From an uncultured Agathobacter sp. (GTDB taxonomy: Bacteria; Bacillota; Clostridia; Lachnospirales; Lachnospiraceae), in NCBI GenBank assembly GCA_934365945.1, contig CAKRNE010000001.1:310001-374000 (forward strand): a stretch of DNA of 64,000 nt, given 5' to 3'. Numbering within the stretch: position 1 is the first letter of the stretch; each line of letters begins with the position of its first letter. Positions 18,301 to 26,342 of the stretch are shown here, one piece after another. Under the pieces are notes generated by a model. It searched no databases. It was given only the letters and a program-made list of their open reading frames with translations, and was not told where the DNA came from. Both the position numbers and the translations under genes were made by a program.

Positions 18301-18683
18301 TTCTTTATTTCCGAATCGTTTTTTCTGACCTCAAAGGCAATTCCTATACAGGTAGCAGTGTTGCTTCCTGTGTCCATGATTTCAAGTGCAATAACAGAAC
18401 AGAAATCACAGCCTTCCCTGTTTGCTGAGCCATCCTTCTGCTCTCCACGCAGATAGCTCAGAACGCTTCTCCTGTTTTTTGCATCGTCAGCAGCCTTGTT
18501 CAAAAAAGATGGACTGAAGCTGCCGTAAAGGATAACCTGTATTGCATCCATGACTGTCGATTTTCCCGAACCGCTCTTTCCGCTGAACAGATTAACATAC
18601 TCATTAAATTGTAAAATCCGGTGGTTAATTCCACCCCAATTATTAAGACACATTCCGGTAAAAATTTTCTTAGACTGACTCAA
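15318..18683 (-). CDS. jetC: JetC/MksB-like SMC-type ATPase
   Basis: This protein of about 1121 residues has an SMC layout. The Walker A motif FSGKSGSGKSTVMDAIQV is near the N-terminus and long coiled coils lie on both sides of a central hinge region. At the C-terminus come the signature SGGEGQNPKY and the Walker B IKLVLLDEAFSKMDQERS. It resembles the DNA-loop-extruding motor of Wadjet/MksBEF complexes. The start is set at a TTG 6 nt after AGGAGG; this gives a 14-bp overlap with jetB. An ATG 39 bp upstream also exists but has no ribosome site. The usual partner nuclease gene jetD does not follow. Confidence 0.88.
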   Translation of the reverse strand: MSQSKKIFTGMCLNNWGGINHRILQFNEYVNLFSGKSGSGKSTVMDAIQVILYGSFSPSFLNKAADDAKNRRSVLSYLRGEQKDGSANREGCDFCSVIALEIMDTGSNTATCIGIAFEVRKNDSEIKKFVYFSHSGSMPESGYVTENGFCYSNQDIRKLVKERSQNDTGRGKGDVNRIYASKEAYLGALYDVILGYIDPNRFITMEKSAIALKMTNGTAQFIRDYMFPKSDSGTIETISEQLDAYRQIKDKIEDMRRRIELLKEIKASGRELVRVQTDIVMAQAMIRFIDIEDMRAKIAAAEDDKLRIETEQLKLQEKAQELSIEQKKLQNEYIQVSADLKSGDLGSKKEQLKELKKRSLMLTDNSRQWIKITSGLKCWEDDEVITDYVSNKALNLIDEITDGNITEENCEQLHLKLESVKQTVEDEIEDITSKKNEIVRALREKERLVDDMKNNRKSYKESLRSARAALQRALSDRFGETARVHIFADMFDVTDEEWKNAIEGRMGRLKFSLITEPRYANTAASVFRDMKQFEEVDLINSGAILDSAPKAMDNSLYEAVSTNEKYVDACLKRYLGHIIKCRSVDELGQVKDGVTPDCYSYSNFIFRHLKKRDYTTNACIGGKVSKARLAEYEADVEKLGAEQVELMTAIQELKAQRDFECLKGEPEYYVGLSKASDELELVNTQKRELDEVIRTLEEGQYKELKAKKELLEKRKEELERAQKENRRQMDEMIRQHEKISGVNEQRGIQLEELLKGYVSNAKLESQVHEQMKNASGQSVKNKQRQELVSLQGADGTGGMQQACVESLQAARYKYLKEFPSGQFSGVEKSNEAYEALLDKYETDYEPEYEKEFDKQCDFIYRSLRENVIATIHGDIKAAKRHAYEINRLLRETNFSDSTYQIKIEPAKNENGQFYDMLMAQELDSKNLDNGGIDGQISFGEDDFYKKYEKKIKLLTDKFMPPKDEDEHLRMQKRKEMEQYADYRNYLSFSMYEQVTDENGHVIRENFVDDMAGRDSGGEGQNPKYVALLAGFAMLYMQQSNRDSKIKLVLLDEAFSKMDQERSAVCLKYARKMDLQLIVCVPDERLQSLIRNVDCVYGFRRHNNQISMMHIDKGDYLKLMEG

Positions 18684-19278
18684 TTGCTGCCTCCTCATCG
18701 CCATACTTTCGCACAAGCTCATTTATATCCATCGCTGAACAGAAAATATTGACTGTTCCATAAATATAAATCGGTGTATCATCCTCCAGATTCGCAATGG
18801 CTCCGGGAATCTCTATCATCTGATGTGTCTTCATGAGTAAAAGAGCATCTGTCCATTCCTGATTTGTGAGCTTTCTTGTAACAAGATTTGTATTCCTGCC
18901 ATACTCTCTGATTTCTGCCAGATTTGTGGTAGTGGCTCTAAGGCCCTCTCCCATTATCCTGTCTCTGTATATCAGCTTTAAAATAATGACAAGCCTTGCC
19001 GTCATAAGTGTCATTTTCTCAAGAATTACACCATCTCCGGCAATCCTGAAAATATGCTCCTGTGGATCGTGAATCAGCTCGCATCCGAGCACAGACAAAT
19101 AATCCTCAATAAACTCCCTGTTTCTGAGACATACCTGATATCTTGGATTGTCCCTTTGAATCATTGTGACCGGGTCACACTTCATCTGTAAAATACAAGT
19201 CTGCCTGAACAGATCCTGTATTGTTTTTTTTATATTTTCAGCCTCGTTCTGCGAGACATTTTCCATATATTCGAACAT
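18670..19278 (-). CDS. jetB: JetB/MksE-like protein (DUF4194 type)
   Basis: This 202-residue protein matches the DUF4194 family: winged-helix-like, with TLMTARLVIILKLIYRDRI and TTNLAEIREYGRNTNLVTRKL in the middle and a short acidic C-terminus. In Wadjet/MksBEF complexes this subunit binds the kleisin-type JetA. It begins MFEYMENVSQNEAENIKK and overlaps jetC at its end. It lies between jetA and jetC, the standard order. An 18-bp tandem repeat fills the gap to jetA. The family call is from memory of the pattern, not a search. Confidence 0.8.
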   Translation of the reverse strand: MFEYMENVSQNEAENIKKTIQDLFRQTCILQMKCDPVTMIQRDNPRYQVCLRNREFIEDYLSVLGCELIHDPQEHIFRIAGDGVILEKMTLMTARLVIILKLIYRDRIMGEGLRATTTNLAEIREYGRNTNLVTRKLTNQEWTDALLLMKTHQMIEIPGAIANLEDDTPIYIYGTVNIFCSAMDINELVRKYGDEEAAIESV

Positions 19279-19324
19279 ACTGCTCTCTTTCTGTTATATC
19301 TTTGATACTATTCATAACTTCCCA

Positions 19325-19461
19325 TATACATATACATTTATATATACACATACATTTACATATACACATACATATACACATACATTTACATATACGCATA
19401 CATTTACATATACGCATACATTTACATATACGCATACATTTACATATACACATATATTTAC
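19325..19461. repeat. 18-bp tandem repeat between jetA and jetB
   Basis: The 203-bp jetA-jetB gap is filled by a pyrimidine/purine-alternating tandem array. The clearest copies are TACGCATACATTTACATA, repeated at 18-bp steps around 19393-19450, with diverged copies on both sides. The unit lacks stop codons in several frames, so long frames cross it on both strands (a Cys/Met/Ile-rich one on the minus strand), but none has a convincing start. Copy number is likely to vary between strains. Confidence 0.9.
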
Positions 19462-19481
19462 AAAAACTCACTATACCTATA

Positions 19482-21044
19482 TTACTTATTACTGTTTATA
19501 ACAAGCTTAGAATAGCTGACTCCATCCTCTTTAGTTATCTCACCATCGAGACTTACCGTATCATCACCCAGCCTCTCGTTGGTCTCCTCCTGCCATAAAA
19601 ACAAAAGCTTTTCCAGATCCTCGATGCTCTGAACCGTGTGCTCATCAGCCACAAATCTGCCATCCTTTGTGTTCTTACTCCTGAAACTGCCCAGCTCCTT
19701 TTTGGTATACAGCGGTTTCGGAACAAAATCTGCCATATCACCCTTCGCATTCTCCGGTGCCTCAATAACAAACGGTACAAACTCCCCTGCTGAACGCTCT
19801 CTTCTTCCCGGAAAGCTGTCATCCGTAACATTGCAAAACTGCTTTGTAAAATGCATTCTTTCACTCAGCTCATCAAGCACCTGATTTTCTTTATCATTGT
19901 TAAGAATATTTATAAGCCTGAGAATATTATCCTCCTCGTCTGCTCCCTCCTGCAGAATATAATGTATTCTTGCAAGCGCTCTCTTTGCAAAAATCGTCTT
20001 CTGTTCAATCAGCTTATTGTATTTGCGTTCAATCAGATCAAACTCTCTCTCCACCCTGTATACGAGCCTGCCTGCTTTCTCGCAGTACATAAGACTGTAC
20101 TCCAGACGCTTTCTGTCAAATGTGCCCAAACCAGTCCGTTGCAGCGCAGCCTCAAGCTGCTCCTTCTTATCATCGTTCTGATTTAGAATCTTGCAAATAA
20201 GCTCCTTGACAGCCTCCTTATATCTGTAAAAGCTGTCTGAGGTAGTTAAAATTGCATACTTTTTGCTGTCACTGTTGTTTATTTCCTCAATCAGCACCTG
20301 CTGTATGCCTAAAAAATCCTTCATACGCGAAAGCTCATCAAAATAAGACCTCATACCGTTTTGCATATTGGATAATAGCTGTCCGAGATTTTTCGACGTA
20401 TACAGGGCACTCTTCAAAATATCATTATTCTTTTCAGGGTCCGAGTAATATGTGAAAAGCGCACTGTAAATAGACAAAATGCTCTCCCTCTCCCTGCTGT
20501 CATCATCTGTAAAAAGCCTTTTAAAAAGCTCTGCATACATCTGACTGTACTCCGGAAATGAAATCACATATGTATTCAGCCTCTCATCAAAATCACTTAA
20601 AAGCCAGCCCCACCTTATCAGGCGGTTCAAAATCGCGGAGGAGCTCATATTATATATAAAGCTCTGCTGTATGTTCTCGTTCGAGCTCTGACCTGCATTA
20701 TCATATGCATTTCCGCCTATGTTGTCATGTGCATTAACGCCTGCATTTCCATCTGCATTATCATGTGCATTTACGCCTGCGTTATCATCTGCATTTACAT
20801 CTACGTTATCATCTTCATCACCGGCAAAACCTGCATTCTCCGTCTCATCCTCCTGCCACACAATGCCTGCGGCCTCGATGGTATCCTCGATAATCGCAAA
20901 GCACTCCTCCCGTGTCAGCCCAAACGAAGCATAGACCTCATTATTCTCCTCATAAATCGCAACAATAATACGAACATATGCATCCATATTCTTTGTGCGG
21001 AATAAACTATAAAATTCTTTTGGTATTATATCTTTAAGTATCAT
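19482..21044 (-). CDS. jetA: JetA/MksF-like kleisin-type protein (DUF5716 type)
   Basis: This 520-residue protein opens [19 protein letters not shown] and fits the JetA family that bridges the SMC heads in Wadjet-like complexes. It is mostly helical, with coiled-coil segments near residues 245-380. An insertion near residues 75-118 is made of imperfect octapeptide repeats (VNAHDNAG-like) rich in Asn, Asp, Ala and Gly, which looks like a flexible linker. It is the first gene of jetA-jetB-jetC, downstream of a 14-bp repeat array. The assignment rests on order and general pattern. Confidence 0.78.
   Translation of the reverse strand: MILKDIIPKEFYSLFRTKNMDAYVRIIVAIYEENNEVYASFGLTREECFAIIEDTIEAAGIVWQEDETENAGFAGDEDDNVDVNADDNAGVNAHDNADGNAGVNAHDNIGGNAYDNAGQSSNENIQQSFIYNMSSSAILNRLIRWGWLLSDFDERLNTYVISFPEYSQMYAELFKRLFTDDDSRERESILSIYSALFTYYSDPEKNNDILKSALYTSKNLGQLLSNMQNGMRSYFDELSRMKDFLGIQQVLIEEINNSDSKKYAILTTSDSFYRYKEAVKELICKILNQNDDKKEQLEAALQRTGLGTFDRKRLEYSLMYCEKAGRLVYRVEREFDLIERKYNKLIEQKTIFAKRALARIHYILQEGADEEDNILRLINILNNDKENQVLDELSERMHFTKQFCNVTDDSFPGRRERSAGEFVPFVIEAPENAKGDMADFVPKPLYTKKELGSFRSKNTKDGRFVADEHTVQSIEDLEKLLFLWQEETNERLGDDTVSLDGEITKEDGVSYSKLVINSNK
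20696..20820 (-). repeat. 24-bp imperfect coding repeat in jetA
   Basis: About five diverged 24-bp units encode [24 protein letters not shown] and GNAYDNAG. The bases around the GCA and GAT codons are kept between copies. The repeat stays in frame, so unit gain or loss would only change linker length. Confidence 0.8.
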
Positions 21045-21060
21045 AATCTATATAATAACA

Positions 21061-21106
21061 TATCCCCACATTTTTCGCCATATACATGACAATAAACGTG
21101 GGGATA
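21061..21106. promoter_or_regulatory. Inverted repeat upstream of jetA
   Basis: TATCCCCAC (21061-21069) and GTGGGGATA (21098-21106) form a 9-bp perfect dyad with a 28-bp spacer, 17 bp upstream of the jetA start. Its position between the 14-bp repeat array and the gene suits an operator or a leader hairpin. Confidence 0.45.
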
Positions 21107-21131
21107 TAATATGTAACATTTTATTTTCGTG

Positions 21132-21257
21132 TTTTATCTCGTAAACCTTATTTTGCTAAAAATATTCTGCTAACTGTATTCTGTAAAGCTTATTCTGCTA
21201 AGCTTATTTTGCAAATACTATTCTGCTAACAATATTCTGCAAATACTATCCTGCAAA
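21132..21257. repeat. Nine tandem 14-bp repeats upstream of the jet operon
   Basis: Nine units of exactly 14 bp run head to tail. The minus-strand consensus is TTAGCAGAATANNN with variants TTTGCAGAATANNN and TTTACAGAATANNN. The array lies between the chemotaxis gene stop (21268) and the jetA upstream dyad. It has no spacer/repeat alternation and is not CRISPR. It could be a multi-site operator or a simple tandem repeat. Confidence 0.9.
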
Positions 21258-21267
21258 TCTAATTGCA

Positions 21268-22587
21268 TTAGTTTGCTACCTGCAGATGACGAATGAGATT
21301 ATTAAGATTTTCAGCCTCACTGCTCATCTCCTGGCTGGCTGCTGCGCACTCCTGTGAAGAAGCTGAATTAGTCTGTACTACATCATTAATCTGCTCAACA
21401 CCCGTATTAATCTGATTGATAGCACCGGTCTGGTTCTCAAGTGTCTCAGCAATTCCGTTAACCTCTTCAGTGATAGTCTTGGAATTACCGGCAACCTCCT
21501 CAAGCTGAGAAGCTGTCTTGCCTGCAATAACCATACCCTTTTCAACCGCTTTCACAGATGACTCTATAAGCGCTGCTGACTCCTTTGCTGCGTTGGCACT
21601 CTGCTCAGCAAGTACTGTAACCTGGTCTGCAACAACCGCAAAGCCCTTTCCTGCCTCACCTGCTCTTGCAGCCTCAATAGAAGCATTGAGTGCGAGAAGG
21701 TTTGTCTGGGAAGCAATCTCATTGATGGTGGCGATAATTTTACCGATTTCCTGTGAAGCCTCGTTGATTTCGTTCATGGATGTAACCATCTCATGCATCT
21801 GTCCGTTGCTATCCATAATCTCAGTTCCAAGTCCGTCCACCTTCTGGCTTATCTCCTTGGCATGCTCTGCGTTCTCAGCAACCTGCTCAGCCACAGAAGC
21901 AATTGTTGCTGTAAGCTCCTCAACAACTGCCGCCTGGTCTGTAGCACCCTGTGCCAGATCACTTGAACTTGCTGCTACCTGCCCAGCACCATTTGAAACC
22001 TCATTTGCAGCATTCTGAATGCCATTTACAGTATCAGCCATGCTGTCAGCAAAAGCAACTATAGATTCCCTGATTCCGGCAAAATCGCCTTTCCAGTCAA
22101 CCTGTGGCTGGAACCTGAAATTGCCATCAGCAAACTGCTTCATAGTCTCATCAATATCGTCAATATATGTACCAAGAGTCCTCAAAGACTTTCTGATATC
22201 ATGTGCCAGTCTGCCAATCTCATCATCTGAATGATACTCCAGATTGCTATGTAGATTTCCCTGAACCAGCTCACCTGCAACAGTTTCAATCTGCTGAAGC
22301 GGCTCAAGTACTGAATCTATAACCTCATCACCGGTATTCTTGGCTATAATTGTGGATACAATTCCAAATACAATAATATTAATCAGGCCAACAACCAAAA
22401 AAAACGTAGCAACTATGCCACTCTCATTTCCAAATATTTTGGTTGCTCCACCAAAATACAATAATAACATTGCAACAATAGAGATGCCACCCGAAATATG
22501 AAGCATCCTCAAAATCCTGCCATATCCATACTTAAGTCTTTCCTGAAGTGGCATTTCTTTTACCTTGCTGTCTGTCTGCTCACCCAT
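21268..22587 (-). CDS. Methyl-accepting chemotaxis protein
   Basis: This 439-residue receptor has two membrane helices (about residues 33-52 and 60-83) with almost no extracellular domain between them, so it probably senses an internal or membrane signal. A HAMP region follows (VLEPLQQIETVAGELVQGN). The signalling hairpin has the conserved tip INEIASQTNLLALNASIEAA near residue 300 and GEAGKGFAVVADQV. It relays to CheA and CheW. It has its own sigma-A promoter, and the start follows a GGGAGAA site. Confidence 0.93.
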   Translation of the reverse strand: MGEQTDSKVKEMPLQERLKYGYGRILRMLHISGGISIVAMLLLYFGGATKIFGNESGIVATFFLVVGLINIIVFGIVSTIIAKNTGDEVIDSVLEPLQQIETVAGELVQGNLHSNLEYHSDDEIGRLAHDIRKSLRTLGTYIDDIDETMKQFADGNFRFQPQVDWKGDFAGIRESIVAFADSMADTVNGIQNAANEVSNGAGQVAASSSDLAQGATDQAAVVEELTATIASVAEQVAENAEHAKEISQKVDGLGTEIMDSNGQMHEMVTSMNEINEASQEIGKIIATINEIASQTNLLALNASIEAARAGEAGKGFAVVADQVTVLAEQSANAAKESAALIESSVKAVEKGMVIAGKTASQLEEVAGNSKTITEEVNGIAETLENQTGAINQINTGVEQINDVVQTNSASSQECAAASQEMSSEAENLNNLIRHLQVAN

Positions 22588-22653
22588 ATGTATTCTCCCT
22601 TTCTCGTCCTGATATCTCTTTGATATCTTTATACGTCCTTTAACAGTGTAATT

Positions 22654-22682
22654 ATTATACCATTACCATAGTACTATTTCAA
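22654..22682 (-). promoter_or_regulatory. Promoter of the chemotaxis receptor gene
   Basis: TTGAAA (22677-22682) and TATAAT (22654-22659) on the minus strand are 17 bp apart, about 60 bp before the start codon. Two TGATATCT copies lie in the leader. Confidence 0.75.
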
Positions 22683-22767
22683 CGATAATTTGACAATTTT
22701 CGACATTTCTGACAAATCAACTAATTTTTAGTTCATTTTATAGTCAAATACACTAACTTGCCACTTA

Positions 22768-23070
22768 CTACACCTCAAAATCCATACATGCCCTATTTGC
22801 TGTAAATGGTCTCACCTTGGTATCCGCCACTGCAACATGCTTAGGATTCTTTGCATACGCTGCAAGTGCATCAGCATCCTCAAATGTAGTATCAAGCATC
22901 ACATCTACAGTGGAAGTCGGAAGATAATCTGTACGCACAGAAATATCAAGCATGCCCGGAATCTGTCCCTTAAGCCCCTCTAGGCCTTCCTTTATACCAG
23001 CGCGTATTTCAGTCTTCTGTGCCTCTGTGTACTCATCCTTGAGTGTCCATAAAATAATGTGTTTAACCAT
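22768..23070 (-). CDS. Dabb family stress-responsive protein
   Basis: This 100-residue protein fits the dimeric alpha-beta barrel (Dabb) family. It starts MVKHIILWTLKDEYTEAQK, the usual strand-helix opening with HIILWTLK, and ends with ADTKVRPFTANRACMDFEV. The cellular role of bacterial Dabb proteins is poorly known. AGGAGG precedes the ATG. It stands alone between a chemotaxis gene and a hypothetical gene; no operon partner is evident. Confidence 0.85.
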   Translation of the reverse strand: MVKHIILWTLKDEYTEAQKTEIRAGIKEGLEGLKGQIPGMLDISVRTDYLPTSTVDVMLDTTFEDADALAAYAKNPKHVAVADTKVRPFTANRACMDFEV

Positions 23071-23327
23071 TGTGTTCCTCCTGAGTTTTTCAGGTCTTTC
23101 GACCAGTCCAAACTATAACATAATAATTTCTTTAATGTTCATCTCTTCTATAGTTTAAAACCATAAGGTGAATGGAGACCTTTGTATGAATAATATGCCA
23201 TTCAGACCGCTATGTCAATTACATATTCTACCCCATCACTTCGTTTCCTACCCCATTTTGCACCTTTTGTGGCAGAAAAACATATTAGGTACAGTTTAGA
23301 ATACATTTATTATTCAAATCATTTAAT

Positions 23328-23852
23328 TTACATTTCTCTTTTAGCTTCTACCTTTGTTGCATATTTCCACGTCTTTCCACAATCTTTTGAATAGATACTT
23401 TCCCAACTAAATGTATCCTTCTCAATATTTTTGAAATTCCATTGCCATATAGTTGTATCGTTCGCATCTTTATTAATCCCTGTTTGTATAATATCATTCT
23501 CCAATTCTTCGGCGATTAACCTATCAACACTCCATTTGGAAACGTACACTATATTCCACTTTTTTGAATTATCTATCATTGGAACTCGTATCGTTGTTCC
23601 ATAATCTCCGTATAAAGTATCTTCCTCTGTCCATTCTCCTCTTTTGGGACAAATGAAAACATCTTGAATTCCATACCCATCCATGACATATGAAAAAAGC
23701 CACTCACCTTCTTTTGTATCTTCAATCTTCCCCTCTTCATCATATGTAGTCATTGTAAACGACCAATTTCCAACAAATCTACTATACAATGATAAATCTG
23801 TGTTATTATTCGCATTATTACTTCCTAATGCTTCTAAAAATTCATTTTTCAT
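23328..23852 (-). CDS. Hypothetical protein, lipocalin-like (DUF1579 type)
   Basis: I do not recognise a named gene. The 174-residue protein has alternating beta strands with FVGNWSFTMTTYDEEGK near residue 26, EGEWLFSYVMDGYGIQDVFI, and later DTTIWQWNFKNIEKDTFSWES. These resemble the beta-barrel DUF1579/lipocalin-like group that binds small ligands. It has no signal peptide. AGGAG precedes the ATG. The gene is AT-rich, like the acetyltransferase just upstream, with which it may be co-transcribed (33-bp gap). Confidence 0.6.
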   Translation of the reverse strand: MKNEFLEALGSNNANNNTDLSLYSRFVGNWSFTMTTYDEEGKIEDTKEGEWLFSYVMDGYGIQDVFICPKRGEWTEEDTLYGDYGTTIRVPMIDNSKKWNIVYVSKWSVDRLIAEELENDIIQTGINKDANDTTIWQWNFKNIEKDTFSWESIYSKDCGKTWKYATKVEAKREM

Positions 23853-23885
23853 TAGCGTACACTCTCCTCCCGATAAACATGTTGC

Positions 23886-24407
23886 TTATTTATAATTTGT
23901 AGTAATTGAATAAACAACCAAATCCCTATATTCCCCTGTGTTTTTATCAATTCTTCTTTTCCTTAAAACCCCATCCTTAATAAAACCTACCTTTTCAAGC
24001 AGATTAAGCGAAGGTTTATTATCTATATTACATTTTGCCTCAATGAGATACAGTCTATCTTTTGACAAGTATTCTGAAATCATCTTTTTTACAGCTTCAG
24101 TGCCATAACCTTTACCATGCCACTTTTCACCAATAACATAACCAATTTCACCAATCCTTAATTCTTGATATGGTATATCAAAAGATATATATCCTATGCA
24201 TGCACCACTTTCTTTTTCAACAATTACCCATGCATTCGTATTTTTCACCATAGCATTTACAAAAGAATTCATCTGATCCATATTCATTGGATATCCCATT
24301 ATAAAATCACCCAAATGCTCATCTGTCCCCCATCCCTCGAAGCATGTTGAAGCATCTTCATTCACAAAATGGCGAATGTATAATCGCTCTGTTTCCATTT
24401 TCATCAT
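23886..24407 (-). CDS. GNAT family N-acetyltransferase
   Basis: This 173-residue protein begins METERLYIRHFVNEDASTCF, the RimJ/RimL-like opening. The acetyl-CoA binding loop is visible as IGEKWHGKGYGTEAVKKMI (the Q/R-x-x-G-x-G/A position) and is followed by NKPSLNLLEKVGFIKDG, the conserved GNAT C-terminal motif. The substrate is unknown; ribosomal protein or small-molecule amines are possible. AAGGAG precedes a double ATG. It is the first gene beyond the tuf-linked element junction. Confidence 0.88.
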   Translation of the reverse strand: MMKMETERLYIRHFVNEDASTCFEGWGTDEHLGDFIMGYPMNMDQMNSFVNAMVKNTNAWVIVEKESGACIGYISFDIPYQELRIGEIGYVIGEKWHGKGYGTEAVKKMISEYLSKDRLYLIEAKCNIDNKPSLNLLEKVGFIKDGVLRKRRIDKNTGEYRDLVVYSITTNYK

Positions 24408-24489
24408 AGAACTCCTTTTCCATCTACATTATGACTTGGCACCACTACATCAATTAATCCTACTATAACATACTTTTAAACTGTAAAAA

Positions 24490-24517
24490 AGGGTTTCCGA
24501 GAAATCTCGGAAACCCT
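24490..24517 (-). terminator. Terminator beyond the displaced tuf 3' end
   Basis: A 12-bp perfect stem (24491-24502 with 24505-24516) with a tight loop is followed on the minus strand by a T6 run. It lies 35 bp past the displaced tuf stop codon and probably was the original tuf terminator. It now also serves the MFS transcript. Confidence 0.85.
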
Positions 24518-24552
24518 TGAATTTACTAGATATTTACACTACTAACAAGTAA

Positions 24553-24606
24553 TTACTCGATAATAGTAGCAACACGGCCTGAACCTACAGTACGTCCACC
24601 CTCACG
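24553..24606 (-). pseudogene. tuf': Displaced 3' end of tuf (last 17 codons)
   Basis: The minus strand encodes [21 protein letters not shown] EF-Tu C-terminal sequence ending in TAA at 24553-24555. It matches the true tuf end at 27362-27415 except for a few synonymous changes (for example ACT for ACA, TCA for TCT, GGC for GGA) and Val to Ile. Homology stops abruptly at 24606, where the 17-bp stretch ending CCACCCTCACG stops. The upstream part of the gene is missing here. This is what integration into the 3' end of a conserved gene leaves behind. Confidence 0.85.
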
Positions 24607-24709
24607 ATACTTTAATCCCGTTTTACCCTGCATTTTTTATGTTTTTCTATCCAAAATACAGTGAAAAATGGCTGATTTACATAGTCTATTTTTATTTGCC
24701 TGATTTCTT

Positions 24710-24726
24710 GGCACCGTTTTGGCACC
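24710..24726. repeat. Direct repeat near the left end of the tuf element
   Basis: GGCACCGTTTTGGCACC here is identical to the copy at 27150-27166. Each copy contains two GGCACC boxes 11 bp apart, one helical turn, as expected for recombinase arm-type binding sites. Confidence 0.7.
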
Positions 24727-24826
24727 GGAAGCCTCAGTCAAAAAGCTTCTCTTCTGCTGTTTATACTCTTCTCTATCAGCTTTAATTTATAGCCAAAAAG
24801 CAGCCAGTTTTTCATATAAATAATTT

Positions 24827-26086
24827 CTAATAACTTTTATCGCCTTTCTTCAAAGGAGAAAACGTAATCTTATTTGCCAAAAGAAAAAGAATTATTATTA
24901 CAATACCAAATCCCACAAAAAGTGAACTTGTATCAACAACAGTAACTTTGTATATAATACTAATCACAAAAGATACCACTGGCGCGCATGCGTATGTAAG
25001 TGAAAATCGAATTGCAGAAACACGTCCTATATATTCTTTAGTAACTTCTTTTACAAATTTCACTTGTACATAAGTAATCATTAATCCCAATGCTGCACCA
25101 ATTATTATCGAACCGATTAGCAACAGTAATTTTTGAGTTATAGGATTTGCAATATATTTTGAAACAAATGCAATAAAAACATAGTATACACCTAAAACAA
25201 TTCCACAAAATGTAACAAGTGTATTATTTTTTTTCTCCTCTTTCATTTTTGCAAAAGTCAATGATCCCAAAATAGTACCAATAGTTACGCTTACACTTAG
25301 TAATGAAACAATTTTGGCATCTCCACTAAACATTTCTCTTGCAATCGGGGCGAGCAGTGCATCAAATGGAACCACTGCTGAATTAATTAGAATACATAAA
25401 AAACATAGTTTTAATAGCTTCTTATGGTCAAATACATAACTAAATCCATCTCTAAGCGAAATTAAATATTCTCTGCCAATTATTCGGTTTGTCTTCTTTT
25501 CTTCTTGAACAGAAAATTCTATTTTTACTATAAGCAACGCTGATATTAAAAATATCAAAGCATCTATCGCTAAAGAAATACCTATTCCAAATGAACTAAT
25601 CACTATGCCTGACAAGCCAGTTCCAACTAATACTGCTATTTTGGTACAAGACACATTGACACTTACACCTTTATCATAATGTTCATTAGGAAGTACATGC
25701 TGAATAACTGCTACCCCTGCTGGCATATGAAATGCTTCTATTAATGAAATGGATATTGTCATAAAAACCAATATTAATGGTGAAAGCATGTTTTGTGTAT
25801 ATACATATAATATATACAAAACTAACAGAACTCGAGCTATATCTGAAAGTACTAACACTTTCTTTTTATTCATATTCTCGACTAATGGACCTATAAATGG
25901 TTGAATAATTACAGAAGTAGCTTGATTAATACCAAAAATAATCGCAGACCACCCTGCACTATTTGTAAGTAAATATACCAACCATGTAAAAAGTATTGTA
26001 TCTAATGAATCACCACAGCGGTTAATAATATTAGAAGTCAGCAGATAAACATAATTGTGGTTATGATATAACTCATGTTTATTCAT
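24827..26086 (-). CDS. MFS exporter of the RiPP-like cluster
   Basis: This 419-residue protein has 12 predicted membrane helices and the motif NKKKVLVLSDIARVLLVL (motif A region, with the Asp-Arg pair). It fits the EntS/MefA-like exporter group. The start is set at MNKHELYHNHNYVYLL, 8 nt after AGAGAGG. An in-frame ATG seven codons upstream overlaps the broken radical SAM end and has no ribosome site. It follows the precursor and modifying gene, so it probably exported the mature peptide or gave immunity. Substrate is inferred from context only. Confidence 0.78.
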   Translation of the reverse strand: MNKHELYHNHNYVYLLTSNIINRCGDSLDTILFTWLVYLLTNSAGWSAIIFGINQATSVIIQPFIGPLVENMNKKKVLVLSDIARVLLVLYILYVYTQNMLSPLILVFMTISISLIEAFHMPAGVAVIQHVLPNEHYDKGVSVNVSCTKIAVLVGTGLSGIVISSFGIGISLAIDALIFLISALLIVKIEFSVQEEKKTNRIIGREYLISLRDGFSYVFDHKKLLKLCFLCILINSAVVPFDALLAPIAREMFSGDAKIVSLLSVSVTIGTILGSLTFAKMKEEKKNNTLVTFCGIVLGVYYVFIAFVSKYIANPITQKLLLLIGSIIIGAALGLMITYVQVKFVKEVTKEYIGRVSAIRFSLTYACAPVVSFVISIIYKVTVVDTSSLFVGFGIVIIILFLLANKITFSPLKKGDKSY

Positions 26087-26099
26087 ATCTGTTACCTCT

Positions 26100-26312
26100 C
26101 TAATCATAATTTAGATTGTTTAGTGTCGTAGGTTCCCCTCCAGATAATGTAATAACTTTTAATCCCAAATCTTTTAATTGGTCACACACCTCAAGAGCTT
26201 CTGATGTATTCAACTCATCGGGTAGCGCTTCTGCACAACTTGAACCGCAATGTTTACAACGCATATTACAACCCATTGTTATTTCCCATACAGCTGTAGT
26301 TAATTTATTCAT
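26100..26312 (-). pseudogene. Truncated radical SAM peptide maturase
   Basis: Only 70 codons remain. They start MNKLTTAVWEITMGCNMRCK with the iron-sulfur motif CNMRCKHC (Cys-x3-Cys-x2-Cys) and reach the SAM-binding LSGGEPTT before ending NLNYD-stop. Full enzymes of this kind have 350-450 residues, so most of the barrel and any SPASM domain are lost. AGGAGA precedes the ATG. The stop lies 14 bp before the MFS start. An internal deletion joining the N-terminal part to a short tail is the likely cause. It is probably non-functional. Confidence 0.75.
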
Positions 26313-26342
26313 ATATTCTCTCCTATAATCCTTTTTAAATAA

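Noticed and set aside
19238..19471. A 77-codon Cys/Met/Ile-rich frame on the minus strand across the 18-bp repeat
   Set aside because: It starts at a GTG with no good ribosome site, most of it is generated by the stop-free repeat, and its end overlaps jetB out of frame. Similar stop-free frames cross the repeat on the plus strand.
21132..21257. The 14-bp array as a CRISPR
   Set aside because: Units are directly joined without spacers, far shorter than CRISPR repeats, and no cas genes are near.
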